From Toxonevra muliebris (lineage: Eukaryota; Arthropoda; Insecta; Diptera; Pallopteridae): a DNA stretch of 64,000 bases. The notes under the pieces were generated by a model that saw only the letters and a list, made by a program, of their open reading frames with translations, had not been told where the DNA came from and made no database searches. Both the position numbers and the translations under genes were made by a program. Positions within the stretch are counted from its first letter, which is position 1. The number at the start of each line of letters is the position of its first letter. Where the stretch lies: assembly GCA_963691655.1 (NCBI GenBank), contig OY829328.1:5732204-5796203 (forward strand), written 5' to 3'. Positions 10,588-23,470 of this stretch are shown here, piece by piece.

Positions 10588-12729
10588 TTCTTTATATACA
10601 AATATGTAAACGTTTTGTTTTGATTTTATGAATTTTATATAAGAACTTTTAAATCTTTTTCTACTGATTTCATGAAATTAAAATGCTATGACTTCCATTA
10701 AATTGAATGCATTCTTTTACAGCTCTGGTCTTTACTTAAAATCGATTGCAAAATTTCACACACACAAGACTAAAAAGTAAAAAATAATAATTTAAATAAA
10801 AAATATTTTTAATGTTCACCTAAATGACTAGCAATTTTATCACTATCCTACGTTTTTCGTTTTAAATCATACAAGTATTTTCGTCCTACTAAAATTCACA
10901 GTTACAAATTTTCAAGACAATCTGTATGGGATAAGGAATCTATATGTGAGAAATTATTTTATACTTTTTAGTCCATTTTAAAAACGTGGTATATTAAAAA
11001 TATTTTTTATTTAAATTTTTATTACTACACATATATTCCGCAGACAATAGTGTTCGGGAAATGTCCCGGTGATTTAGCGGGGGGCTACTGCCCTTCAAAT
11101 CAATCAAAATTACTGAGTCCTAATGCGAAATGCGAAATCACTTTAGGTTTTCCAAAAGGCAAGGTTATAAATTGGGTATTTGGTTGTTATGGAACCCTGT
11201 TGAGCTGAAAAGGATCGAAGTATCTTGTTTTTTTTTTCAAAGGATTCAAGAAATTGGTCTTGAAAATATTTAAAAATTTATGTTTCATGATTAAATATTC
11301 AAAAATCCCGCGCTTGCTTGAATGGTCCCGTATTATTTATTAAATCCATCAATTCATTACTGATCTAAATATCGTCCTACCAAATGATTCCAAAAAAATA
11401 ATACTGATTTATTTTGCTCCAGCATTATCATTTAATCTTTAATCACTCTATTTCGATGAAGTACCAATATCCATTAATCGTGAAATACTGGAAATTTAAC
11501 GTTATTGATCCAATCCCAGGATCTGCAGTTTTATGTCCAGTACGATCTATGATGTTATAATTTTTTATGCTCACGAATTGGTACAAAAATCTGACAACAC
11601 TACTTCTCAAATTTATTCTTTCACTGCAACTCAAACACAACTATCATAAACTAAGAAATAAATAAGTTAAGGACGCTTTCTACTCCTTCCACTTGATAGC
11701 TTCAATGGAAGCTTGACAAATTATGGTATATTTAATAATCTCGATTATTTTGCGATCACTATGTCTTTATTACTTAATGTTTCAATTTATACTGATACTT
11801 TATTTCAGTTTTGCATATATATTTCATGCATAGATTGCACGAAATATTATTATTAATATTACAGTCTTATCTCTATGTGAATTCGAGTATGTGTCTGTTT
11901 CGCATTTCTCTAAAGTATGGCATGTATTATAAAAAGTTTACCCGGAGTCGTTTGGATTTTTATTATTCAATTATTTTACAATTACAATTTAAATAAATTG
12001 TATATCAATTATACTCGTAGATGCTCATATGCACACAACATATACTCGTACTTGTTCTTATGAGAACTGAAATATTTAAATACTTATTTGTTTTTTAATG
12101 GTTCAATGAAGCATTCTATGATCATGAGACCAAATGAAATTAATTCTAATACATATTAATTTATACTTGCTAAAAACCAAAAATAATCGAAGTCATATTA
12201 AAAATAGAATGACCTTCTCGGTCAAAGCTGCAATACTTGTTATTTATTTACCTGATTTTTTTTTCTTCTTCATTGATTTCCATTAACTTATTAACATCAA
12301 TTTAGAAGTACTTTCCGTTTACACTACAGGCGGTAAGTTTCGAAACCTCTACTAAAAAAATGTCGTATTTATCGCGTTATATCTCGAAAACTCAAACGAT
12401 ATATGAAACAAACATTTTTTTAAGGACATATTCTTTCTATCGTTCGAAAAAATAAGAACAAATTTAGTCCAATAACAATATCAAAAAAAAAAACAAGAAG
12501 CAATCAAAAAGAGAATATATTTTTTTGACGATATGTAGGATATTTAAAGTTTCATCTCAAGAATTTTTTAAGTTGCCCTAACCTATCCTATAAACCAATA
12601 ATTTTACGCTTGACTCAAACTATTTTTGAGCCAAACCACCGACTCTAAGGTGCTACAGGGCCAGTTTTTGAACTAGGCCTGTGGTTGAGAGAGACTAATG
12701 AACCACTGTACTGAATCCATACTGTTTGG
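10588..12729. other. Spacer, no gene seen
   Basis: AT-rich DNA. A weak inverted repeat (about 10775-10818 against 10985-11028; both contain AAATAAAAAATATTTTTAAT or its complement) may be an old MITE. Chance ORFs at 11443-11640 and 11811-11996 show no motifs. Confidence 0.4.
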
Positions 12730-12737
12730 TTCACAAC

Positions 12738-13607
12738 CAGCGATGTCAACTTGCGGGGAACTCCCCAATTTGCGGGTAATTTTACATAGTACGGGGAATC
12801 GGTGAATTAGCTGTTTTTTGCGGGAAATTCGGAACCGTTCAGCTTTTAGTTATTAAAGTTAGTAGAATATTTTTTGTCAAATTTTATGTAATGTAAATCG
12901 TTTAGCTTTTGCAATATTTCATATTTTATGTCTTAAAATCTACATATTTTCTTAAGTGGGCCCTTGGTTTGAAGAAATCGATTTTTTAAAAAATGTGTAA
13001 TTTGAAAGTCGATTATAACGCCGAGTGTTAGTCAAGCAAAACAGTCGCCTTCCCTTTCCGCCGTTCAGAAAGGCTTAGCTATGCCTTGGACCAGCACCTC
13101 TTGACTAGAACTCTTAATCCTTGCTGACTAATCTGTAAACTTACAAACTACGGTCAGCCATCATAAAGAAGATGAAATATATTTTAAGTGTTAAAAACCG
13201 ATAGTCAAAACTTTTTCTTAAAACAAGGTTTTTAACATTTTTTATTTGAGCCGAAAGAAAGTCCATGCCTCTTCTTTTGAAAACTTTGATGTCTAGTAAC
13301 TCGAAACACCCCATATCGTTCAAATTTGGTGTGGTAACTATTACCCAATGGGACTAATCTTTGTGCAAGTATGAGCCCGATCGATTTTGCGAGTGGATTC
13401 CCTTGAGATGAAATCACTCATGTGTCAAAAGAATTTTTTATAGGACCTACCAGACCAGGTATATTTCGTTTTTATAAAATGTTTAGATGAAAAGTGCGTA
13501 TCGCGCTGTTGTAATATAAAATTATACCGGTGAGGGGAATTTGATCGGAAATCGGGGAATTTCTCGAGGGCTATCGGGGAGACAGAAGAAATGAGTTGGC
13601 ATCCCTG
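12738..13607. mobile_element. Non-autonomous hAT-like element, 8-bp target duplication
   Basis: 870 bp bounded by inverted ends CAGCGATGTCAACT and (reverse complement of the right end) CAGGGATGCCAACT. TTCACAAC is duplicated on both sides (12730-12737 and 13608-13615). The CAG start and 8-bp duplication fit hAT. Subterminal GGGGAA/GGGGAAT-type motifs occur at both ends. No transposase is seen; ORFs overlapping 13141-13631 are reading frames through the repeat. Confidence 0.75.
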
Positions 13608-13615
13608 TTCACAAC

Positions 13616-15516
13616 CGTGATTGCAACTCATATCAAACTAGATTTGGACTAAATTTTTTCAGGGTATGCTTATTTTACACATGGTATACAAAAATATCAC
13701 TGTTAATGTAATTTTAATTGACTTGTTTATTTAGCTGTAGGTAAATTTTATTAGGGCAATCCAATTAAATTGGCAATTACATATTTACATACCTATATAT
13801 ATTAACCCGATTACGAAGATCGAACACTTACCTAACTTCTACTGGATTTTCATTAAGTCTTCGAAGTCAAACAATCTGTCTAAACTGTCATGTATATCAA
13901 ATGAACATAGTTGTTGACGTAAGTAATAATTGTTGCAAAAAAGCATTAATTTACACGAGTAACTATGCCAGCAGTTTTTAATTATAGCTCAACCTGTGAT
14001 TCAACAAAAAGTCCCACACTGATAAACCTCTGTAATAATATCAACTTTTACTTTTATTTATTTCACAAACAGCCTACATATTCCCTATTCACAGGTTAAG
14101 ATAGATACGCACTTAACCGATATGGTACAGCGCTATACTACACTATTGAAACGATAATCGATTAAGTGTGAATCAGCCTTTAGTGAGAAAAGTTTAATAA
14201 AAATAATTTTGTGTAAGCAATCAATATAAGATAAGATATTGTATCGATATGCAGTGATAATCCGAATTCTATGTGCAGCTAATAAGTGCAGTTGGAGTTC
14301 AGTTTTAACTTTGCTTCTCAGTTCATCAGCACGAAAATATTAGGATAACATATGCGCTTTTTTATGCAACTCAAATACAGTTAGCTTGTTGCGGCTGCAT
14401 TCATAGAATAAATAAAAACTTTTAAAACAAAAATTGACTAAATAAAAATTAAAAAAAAAGATATGAATTTAACCTAACACTAAACAAATCTCTAGTTGTA
14501 CATATGCAAAACCAACTAACTAGTTTTTTGTAAATTATGTGAAATTAGGGATTTGGGTAGCCCATTTTAATTTTTTAAGGCAATTTAAGTTTAAGTTCAA
14601 TTTAAAGCACTAAAAAACAGATAGGGAAATATAGATAAAAGTCTCTAAAAGATTTTAGGCTCAAGATTTCCAAATAGAAACGAATTTCAAAAAGAAAGAA
14701 TCAAATACAGGAGAAATATCACCAAAACAAATTATGGTTATTATTACTAGAAAGTATTGCATACTAGAATCATTCACAAATCGGAATCTGCTGATGAGGG
14801 GCTGAATCCACACTCCAATCTGTTTGAAATTTGTTCTGCTCTTTGATACCAAACTGCATTAGACTTTCTGTTTTACATTTTGAACACAACTGCAGAAATA
14901 TTTGATTTTGATTACATGAGGATATGTTCAACCAAAATCAAAGCTTTCTAAAATGGATGAGTAAACATATGACTGTTTATCAAAATTCTCAAGTAATATT
15001 TAATACTCCATACAAAAAAAAAAAAAATACAATCCTCTACACTCATCAACAACATAATTTATTTGTTTGCATGAAGAATATTTATGCTTTTACATCACCG
15101 TACTAGGTATAAACTTAGAAACAACAACAGTTTGGTTATAATCCCTGGGCGCATTTTATAAATATTTTTTAACAATATTCAGTTACCATTTCAATGGTTC
15201 ACAATATACAATGTAGACAATTTGTTTCTGGATTTCATTTTAAAAATTTCTGTGTAACTTAAACATTTAATATAGGCAATTAATACTACAGATATAATTT
15301 GTAGAGCTAAAAATACATAATATGAAACTTATTACTACTTAAGTTGATGAAATATGATCACAATGATATTTAAATTACATAAAGATTAAAATAACAAAGC
15401 AAAAATTGCAAAATAAAAAACAACAGCGTATTAAATATTAGAAGACACAATTCGTTCTCTTGTAGAAAATAGTTTTCGAGTTATAGGCTTCATAATGAAG
15501 AGTTAGAGCATCATAA
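13616..15516. other. Spacer and 3' region of NRF-like gene B
   Basis: AT-rich. The 3' untranslated region of gene B should lie just below 15517 on the minus strand. A minus-strand ATTAAA near 15266 is a possible polyadenylation signal, but canonical AATAAA is not obvious nearby. Nothing else recognisable. Confidence 0.4.
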
Positions 15517-18500
15517 TTAGGTACATTTCTGTTTGTTGACGTCACGCTTGAGCAAGAGACTGGACCAATTACAATAGGGCATCTCGAAAGCCAGCGAAAA
15601 TACAACAGAGGCAAGATACACAATAACCGCAAAACCAGACGTTAAAACACACTGGAGTTAAAAATAAAATATTTTAGAATTGATTATAAATTTACAGTGG
15701 CAGAAACTCCACTAAACTCACCAGCATAAATGGATCTGCGTGCGTACTGGCGCTGGTCAAACTGAAGAAGAATGCAATCACAAATGGGTTCAACAAGTAG
15801 ATCGCATATGAGACACGATTTATATGCTGAAATACTTTAGCCTCCAAGATGCGTGACCACCAGCTGCCACGCCCAGTAGCGCTGCCCACGATCATCCAGC
15901 AAACACTCAGCGAGAACAGAAAACGACCAATCACAAATAATGAAATCGCCGCAATTACAGACATATCACGTTTGATGGTTGAATAAATACACAAAAAGAA
16001 TAATAATATTGCCAAATTCCATAGGCATTTCTCTTTCGTTTCGCTTAGCTCAAACTGAGATTGCTTCTCCATGAGATACCAACCAGTTATAGCTCCCATA
16101 ACATATGGCATTATGCGCACAAATGGACTTATATAGATTTCTGTGCCTGTAGCAAAAGCAGAATCAAATGATAGTTGAAACTTGGAATTGAGTCCGATAG
16201 TGTAGGTCCAAGCTACAGTGGCTACAAACATGCCGGCGGAAAGACTTTTCACTAGTCGCGGATGTCTGCGGAAAAATAGTAAGCAAATATGAAATAATAA
16301 ATTAAGAATAAAGTTATAATTCAAAATACATACTTAACGTAAGTGAATAAAAGTATAGTTGCCACTATGAAATATTGCATCTCACACGCCAACGACCAAG
16401 TCCAATTGAGGCACATATCATTGTGATCGAAGAAATTTTGTATGAATAGCAAATTGCGCCACCAATGTTGCGAACATTTCTCATCGAAACGTTCGTTGAT
16501 GTGATAAACAGAAACATCACCAATATATGCGTAGAATAAATCAACAACACCAATGATGACCAGGTATAATGGAGCAAGTCTGTGAAAATTATAATTCATT
16601 ATTAGTTTTAACAATAGTGTTTAATTAAAAAAAAAAAAAATACGTGAGACGTGACAATAATAAGCAAGTAATACCAAAAATTGAAATATTAACCAAATTT
16701 AAGACCCAGTATTGTGATAGTATTATTAGACTGCGAGCATATTCCGATAACGTTCCAGAACCGCGTCAACTTAATTTAGTAGTTATTATTATGCTTCAAT
16801 AAAAAATAATTGAATTTTTTCGTTCAAATTGAGTTTTTTATTTTGCAAAACAAAACCATTTTCGGATTTCCAAGCAAATATAGTGGTGATCCGCAATTTC
16901 TTCTGATTCGCTCGTAATGACTTAGAAATGCACATTGTTTATAAATACTCAAGAATTATATCGAAAAAATTTAATTCTTCTTTTTTCGGAATGGAACTAA
17001 AAAGGAATCAATTACTTTCGCGAAATTATCCCAACTAAATTCGATTCAGTTCCATGAAGATTATTCCTAACAAAAAAAAAATACTTTCTGTTCAATGACT
17101 TTTTCAATTCTTAAAAAACAAATCACCAATTACAATTCCTTGGAATTTGAGTTTAACTGGAATTTTAATTCAGAATAGAATCATTACTACCCAGCTCTGA
17201 ACCTAGAGGTGTCTGAGATGAATGCTATTGAAACTATCTTGTATTCAGAAGTCAGAGTTCAGTGCATCTACTGCGTATTTCGTTCGACGACCTTTCTCAC
17301 CCAGTTTTTTCAATTTAGCATTTTTTTCGCTAGATTTTTCTATTTTCAACAATGTTGAATATGCAAATTGTGTTTCTATATATTTTCTTCGTATTCTTCT
17401 TTTACAATATAACCGCCCATGGAGTGTCTAGCTATAATCCAGCACATTAACCTCTAGGCCACGGTGACCGCCAATCCTCCACTTAACATCCAATTACCAA
17501 AGTGTTAAACTGTTCTAGACATACCTTAAGTAGCGATGAAAGAGCATCTTGAAGAATTGCTTAACATTTTGACTTAAATTATTTTGACGTATAATTTCCA
17601 TTTGCTTGGCATTACGCATAAAGTTATAGATTTGCAAGAAACCGCTGCGATAGAAAACAAATACAAAAATTAATAATTAATGGGCAAACAAAAAATTTAT
17701 ACCCTACTTACCTTATCGTAAAGAAAACATCAACCAACAACGGAGCCGAACTGACATATTGGAAGAAAATTTGCTCGGCATATGAAACCAAAAAGGTTTT
17801 ATTATTCACAGTGAAGTACATGTACCACATGACATGAAAGAGCATGATCCAAATGGCGCATACTGACCGCAATCCATTAATAACCGGTATCTCCTTGGAA
17901 ACACATTCTCGTAGTGTAAATAATTTATCATAATTAACGCTGATGTCGAAACATTTTATGAAGTTTTTCAATTTTTTAAAAATATTCCCATCATCATCTC
18001 GATTTCGATTTAAAGAAACAGCGGGAACTTCCTGGTTTGTGTTTGTTGTTGCTGTTTCCACTTTTATATCCGTTTCCGCATTTGGTTTCACACGTAAAAC
18101 TGATGCGCACAACATCATCAAAGTGGAGAAAATCAAAGTAACACTTATCATTTTAAAAGTTTTCTTCTCATAGAAACTTTCATTAAGTTTCAAGTCTTTC
18201 ATATAAAGCACTTGTGGCCGTATATCGTAAATTTCACTCTCCACAAATTCTCCACGTTCCACATATTCTTCGGTGAGATTTTCAATCTCATTCGAAGAGC
18301 AAGCGCTGGGCAAACACAAACCAATATGTATAATTTGTTCGGACATAACCTTAATTTCTACCTGCCACGGGGAATTATGCCGTAGATATACGACGCGATA
18401 GTCCACATCGAAAGGTGACCGTTCCGTAATGATAGCGTAATTCATAACGCGTTGAAAATTCTCTGAAAGTGTGATGGCAACCGGGTTTTGTACAGCGCCG

Positions 18501-19128
18501 CAAGCTTCACGACTACCCAACCAAAAGTTTTGGCCGAATACAAACCCGGAAGGTTTTGTGCCCGAAGCATCGAGTACTGGGAAGAAAGAAAAAACATGTT
18601 AGTGCATCTTTATTATAAAAATATAGGTATAATCGTACTCTTCATTGCCCATGGTTCCTTGCGAAGTATACCGCGTTGTATATGCTTAAGTTGCCTGTAG
18701 CATGCTTCGTTTACATTGCTCTCATTTGCGACATTCGTTAGTCCAAATATAACCGAAGATTTTTGCAAATATGCTGCAAAGGATGGTGGCGCCACATTCA
18801 TTCCCCCATCATCATCTTCTTCATCGGACATCGCATTATTGACCTTCATGCTGTGCGCCATTGCCATCATCGTCATCTCCGAAGCGGCAACATCTCTGTC
18901 ACGCCCTCCATGGAATTTCGTTGGCGTTGTTGTTGTTAAAATTGTTTTGCTTCCATTAATAATTGCATAATGGCGTGTCGTTGTTGTTGTGGGTGTCGTC
19001 GTCCCCGTTGTTGTTGTTACATTTGAATTGAGATAGTAATTGCTAACATTGTTACTGGTAGCATCGATTCTGGCCAACTTCGCAACGCTAAAAATGTACA
19101 CTAAAATTAGCGCTTTCAATTCGCACAT
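15517..19128 (-). CDS. NRF-6-like membrane acyltransferase, gene B (complete, six coding exons)
   Basis: Coding exons 18639-19128, 17712-18576, 17525-17644, 16334-16579, 15722-16265 and 15517-15651 join in phase to 800 codons (799 residues). I rejected a later stop-ended reading of exon 5 because a GTGAGT donor at 15721 restores the expected C-terminus (SVVFSLAFEMPY). The start at 19128 opens a signal peptide (MCELKALILVYIFSVAKLA) in an ACA-ATG context; the frame extends upstream only through non-ATG codons. Exon 1 carries a Thr/Asn-rich stretch, an acidic patch (DEEDDD) and the NRF start (KEPWAMK, then ILDASGTKPSG). Cysteines in GLCLPSACS are typical. The membrane part has INGLRSVCAIWIMLFH (conserved Arg and His of acyltransferase-3), LNWTWSLACEMQYF, and about ten hydrophobic segments. 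It probably acts at the plasma or endoplasmic membrane; the substrate is unknown. It is a tandem paralogue of gene A, same strand, with the first two introns in the same places. Confidence 0.9.
17415..17475 (-). repeat. Possible tRNA-derived SINE fragment in intron 3 of gene B
   Basis: On the minus strand the segment reads GTGGCCTAGAGGTTAATGTG, which resembles a tRNA D-arm with an RNA polymerase III A box (TGGCCTAGAGG). No B box is found at the expected distance, so this is at most a truncated SINE. It differs from the three SINE copies described elsewhere. Confidence 0.25.
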
Positions 19129-19271
19129 TGTGTGATGATGGTTGGAGTTCACGTGTAAGTGTAGATTTTTGGCTGAAGCTGTTTTTTTAGAATACTTCCG
19201 CAATGTGCGGATTTTATTTTTGTATTGTTGTTGACACTTCAACCGAATTGTTATTACTGCAAGTAATATCT
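19129..19271 (-). other. Probable 5' leader of gene B with a splice acceptor
   Basis: Directly upstream of gene B's ATG, the minus strand shows TTCTATTTGCAG (AG at 19270-19271), a good acceptor. The 5' leader exon probably begins at 19269 and is spliced from an upstream non-coding exon. A candidate donor and TATA promoter lie near 39958-40532, which would make a 20.7-kb leader intron. This is inference from splice-site quality only. Confidence 0.4.
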
Positions 19272-19749
19272 GCAAATAGAATATGAAATTGTTAGTAATT
19301 AATTTAATTACGTTATTGTAATTGCAGGCATAAAATCAATAATATCCATTTGGTTTCCCTGACTAGATATTACTTTTATGTAAGCGCCGAATTTTAAAAA
19401 ATTTACAGACACCGGAACCAAATTAACGAATTAGATGGGCAAGAGTCATTTCAGTTTGATTCCTTACAAGGATATAAGTTCCTAGCCTGATCGCAATATA
19501 TTACGGGGTGGGTAAACAACCTCTGCATTTCTCACAGTACTAACTAAAGGTTTCTTGGGGGCCCCCAAAATTTCCAAATAATTTTAAATCTCGAAAAAAT
19601 AAAGCTCTATTACTTACTTCTAAACGCTACTTCAAAATTAGAGGAGCTTTTCGGGAGTAATTATTTTCAAAAGTAGTTATGAGATCATCAAAGCTCAAAT
19701 CGCATTTGGCTAAATCAACTTCTAAATCAAGAGGATAAAAATCGTCAAT
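19272..19749. other. Spacer or leader intron of gene B
   Basis: Short AT-rich stretch without motifs between the leader acceptor of gene B and the SINE at 19763. Confidence 0.35.
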
Positions 19750-19762
19750 TTTCTTGGCTTTA

Positions 19763-20181
19763 TTATTTTTATTATTTGAGGGATAGGATGACCCGAAAGT
19801 CAAACACTGCGACCTATAAGACCTATTGTACCAAAACCTCTAGTTATGAAATATGAAAGAAGAAAGAAACAATGTTAGATAAGAAACCATACCCTAGCCA
19901 GGAACCAACTCGTGGCGTCCAGAGACAGGAGTCTGGCACACTTCCACTAAACCACAGATACAATGGTTGGACCTACATTTTACCGTCCAGCTCCGAACAG
20001 CGGTATGACAATTTGTTATCACTTGGTGGTTTTGCCATTGTCTACCAAGAGGTGTACTTGCACACTTTTAATAATTCGCATTCACTTCATATCGATGGTG
20101 AGTATAAGAACGTTATGAGAATTAACCACCAGATCAAGACGGAAATCGAACCCGCAACCTCCTAGACCATCGAAGTCATCT
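19763..20181 (-). mobile_element. tRNA-derived SINE, dimeric type, copy 3
   Basis: Homologous along its length to the SINE at 37917-38368. In element orientation (minus strand) it starts with a tRNA-like head (damaged A-box region, B box near 20143-20153), then a body ending in AACCATTGTATC, then a second tRNA-like unit (TGGTTTAGTGGAAG, B-box side near GAGTTGGTTCC), then a tail with TAA/ATT repeats. The target duplication TTTCTTG(G/A)CTTTA (19750-19762 and 20182-20194, one mismatch) gives exact ends. The head is internally deleted between anticodon stem and A box. ORFs through it are not genes. Confidence 0.75.
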
Positions 20182-20194
20182 TTCTTGACTTTAA

Positions 20195-20908
20195 GCCTCA
20201 ACTGAGAAGGTTTCGTCGTACCTATTCTAGCAAAAAAAAAAACAAATCGTTCATCAACGACTTCGTATGCAGGAATTCGTTCATCCAAAGATACGATTTC
20301 GTAATTTCGTTTTATCGCAAGCATTTTTCCATAATCGATAGGTTCAAGTCCTACATTGAGAGATCAAGACTGTTGTTCATCAGACAATTCCTTTCCTGTG
20401 GTTTCATATGAATCAAATGCATCTCTTTTAGATTCAACAAATGATTTTAAAGACTTAAGCGAATTCACAGCTGCACGCAGAATCAAGGTGGAACTTTGTA
20501 AATGCTGGCTTGTGGAATTAAAACTGGGTGCATATATTTAAAGCATTAAATTGAAATTACGCGGAAGATTTAAATGTATTCTTAAGACCCTGCACGATTT
20601 CAGCAATCGCACTGTTTCCATTTTGTTCCTGGTTTCTGAAATTTGTTCGGTTTCCGTTTTATTTAGAAATCGTACATTGCATTGGTGGAGGCCTTCCACT
20701 GGTGGATAGAAGAGCAAAATTTTAGGGGTCAAGATCAAAAAAGTTTAAATTTATTAGGAACACGTTTGAAACTGCCCTAAGAGACCACTCCACGATCTAC
20801 TTTTTGTATTTGAGTTTCTGATTAAGTCGGAACCGACCTAAGTGGAATGCCTCGATAAGCTTAAACTACAGTTCCATCTATCCAGATTCGACTATGCGTG
20901 CATATGGT
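20195..20908. other. Spacer, no gene seen
   Basis: Moderately AT-rich. Short ORFs on both strands (20356-20541, 20538-20738) have no recognisable motif or initiation context. Confidence 0.35.
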
Positions 20909-21069
20909 ATATCGCACACTAACTACAAAAGAGACACAACTCGAAATTGAAAGTTTTTCAGGAAATAATATAAAATATTTTGCTTCCATAAGCAAAAGCA
21001 TTTTTACGATCGTTTACTGAATATTTCTCAATTTTGAGTTACGGCACTTTTGTAGTAAGTGTGCGATAT
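20909..21069. repeat. MITE-like inverted repeat, ATATCGC family, copy 3
   Basis: 161 bp with arms beginning ATATCGCACACT-ACTACAAAAG and continuing through an AACTC-AAATTG segment on both sides. This is the same layout as copy 2 at 3196-3449 (ATATCGC, then ACTA-AAAAG, then TAACTC). The loop is AT-rich. No coding capacity. Confidence 0.6.
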
Positions 21070-22881
21070 CGTAAAAGCCTACATCCTATGGCAAAGCCAA
21101 GCACTTTACCTTTATTTAAAGTATATGTGTTATTATTTTAACACGAATGAATGCTAATTTGTAATAATTATCTATTATAATCTTTGTTTTGTTTTGCTAA
21201 TGATTTTAAGATTTGTATTTATCTCACGATTAGACAAAATCGACTAATAAATCATTAATACAAACGAAGTTATGAAAAATTCACACAAAAATCGCACGCC
21301 CGAGAAAAATAAACGCAAAATTTGTTTATTTCCCATGACAAAACCGAATAGATACAAACAACAAAAGATAAAATTTAGCAAGCCAAAAAATTGTCACATT
21401 TGTTATAATCTCTAGCATATCTGTGGCAATAAGACAAACCCACTTAAGTCGACATAAGCAGAAATTCAAATATGCTTCTCTTAATATTCTCATTTATAGA
21501 AGTTACTTTTCTATCTTATTCGCTTAAAAACTAAATTACATCTTTTTTAAAATCGCTTATGCTTCAACGGCCTATCACAATTAGAACCAAAAAAAAAATT
21601 TGCGATTTTCTCAAACCAACATTTTCAGTCGTAAGCTACTCTGTCATATTGCCACAAAATAATGAATCTTTTAAAATTACTATAAAAGAATAGAATAACA
21701 ATGTGTTAAGTTTTAGAATAGCATTCATTGCTCTTGGGGTACAATTATTTCGTTTTGTTATTGCAAAAACAATAACACCAGCATCAACAAATTAACCTTT
21801 TGTGCCAACAACAGTCAACAATGACCTTTACAAACACAATATAAATAAATGAATTTCTAAGACGTACAACCTAAAATATAATAAATTTAAAGGTGTAAAA
21901 TATGAATGAAGCTATTATATTAAAAACATTGCGTAATACAAACTAAAAACTTCTACTGAAAATAAACTACAATTATTATAAAAACAAATCCACATCAACT
22001 ATAATGACAATAAAAATTTGGCGGCAGTTTTAGCTAAATAAAAGGTTTTTGGCGTAAATGAGCGTGTCTTGTGGCTTAATTGTCAAATCCAATATTACCA
22101 TGTGTCTCAATGTCATCAATCGATCGCTTCAATGAATGATACAGGGACAAACAAAAATACCCAATTACATACATACATACATGCAGGTTTGTAGAACTGG
22201 AAGTACTTGCATACAAGCATATTTATTTACAGATGTATGTGTAGTTATTAGCTAAACTAAAAAACGCAACAATGATACGCAATATTAGCGTTGATAACTT
22301 AAATAAATAGACGAAATACTAGGAAACAATATTATTTTATTTCTAATATATTCCTACATATGCTCGTATTATTTATCATATGCGCTACACCTTCCATGCA
22401 AGTCATATTGATTTTATAACAAATTTTGGAATAGGAAAAGTAGACTTCATAAAATCAAATGTGCTCAAAGGATCTAGTGCGTAGTATTAATGATATACAG
22501 AAACTGGAACAGTTTTTTTTTTAAACGTAGCTGGTTATCACTTCTATTAGACCAGTGATGTTAACTCTACAGCAATTTCGAGACTTAAACTGTCTCATAG
22601 CAAATCTGCAGTAATTTTCAATGAAAGGTAATTGCTTTTAATAATTTTTCTGAAATTTAAGGTTTAGCTAATAAAATAGTTACCAACTTTTTTTTAAAAC
22701 GAAACAGAAACGTTCTAATCTGGCTGGAATGTTCATTTCGAAACATTGTGGAAATAAAGTGGCAGGTCAATGGCTGTTATCTGGAACCAAATCGGTGTTC
22801 TAAATGGAACTCGAACTGTTTTAGTTTTCATAAGTAAATTTTTTTTTTTGTCCACAGAACTTAATCTATTAAGGACCGATA
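21070..22881. other. Spacer, no gene seen
   Basis: AT-rich. Short ACAT run at 22168-22185. No ORF of note. Confidence 0.4.
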
Positions 22882-23076
22882 CACTCAGAAAATAATCACT
22901 TGGAATCAATATGAAAATCCTACTATTTCAATAGGATATAATTTAGCTATATTATGGTATATTTTATTGATTTCTTGGTATAGTCCTATTGATTTCATGC
23001 TGTAACACTATTAATTTAATGGTATAAAAAGTAATTCGACGATTTTCGAGATTAATGGGATGTTTTTTCCTGAGTG
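22882..23076. mobile_element. Short MITE, TA target duplication
   Basis: Inverted ends CACTCAGAAAA (left) and the complement of CACTCAGGAAAA (right) with TA immediately outside both (22880-22881, 23077-23078). At 195 bp and without coding capacity it fits a Tc1/mariner-type MITE. The interior contains several imperfect copies of CTATTGATTTC-like motifs. Confidence 0.55.
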
Positions 23077-23245
23077 TAGAAATTTTTTTAAAATGAAACG
23101 AAGCCACGAAATGATATTTTTATTTTAGTCCAACAAGAACGTTGCTTTTGTAGCTATTGCTTTTTTTTATTTTTAGCTTTGTACTTCAATTTAACTGAGA
23201 TGAAGTGACTGTATATTTGAACATACTCCATAACGATTGTTTTAA

Positions 23246-23466
23246 CTCTTTGAGGTGCACGATTTTAAAGAAATTAAAAACCATAGTTGCAGAGAATTTT
23301 TTTGATGTATAGCATTGCCAACTAAATGAAAAACTTTAAATAAAATATTAAACTGTGTGACTATGAATAACTTCAACTTTTTGAGGGGGGTTAAAATATA
23401 TCCCACCATGCATAAAAAACTAAGCAAATAGTAGAACAGTTTTTAAGGCAACTAACCTTAAAGAGT
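23246..23466. mobile_element. TTAA-flanked MITE (piggyBac-like)
   Basis: Flanked by TTAA at 23242-23245 and 23467-23470, with inverted ends CTCTTTGAGGT and (reverse complement) CTCTTTAAGGT. TTAA duplication is the hallmark of piggyBac elements. 221 bp; the minus-strand ORF at 23242-23427 is a read-through of the repeat. A further GAGGGTTAA end-like motif lies at about 23759. Confidence 0.45.
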
Positions 23467-23470
23467 TAAT

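Noticed and set aside
15692..15721. Extending exon 5 of gene B to an in-frame stop (ending EFLPL)
   Set aside because: A strong GTGAGT donor at 15721 joins in phase to 15651 and restores the expected C-terminal segment of the family, so the read-through is intron.
19129..19275. Longer N-terminus for gene B starting at 19275
   Set aside because: The first codon there is TTG; the first ATG in frame is at 19128 and opens a signal peptide. A splice acceptor also lies inside this stretch.
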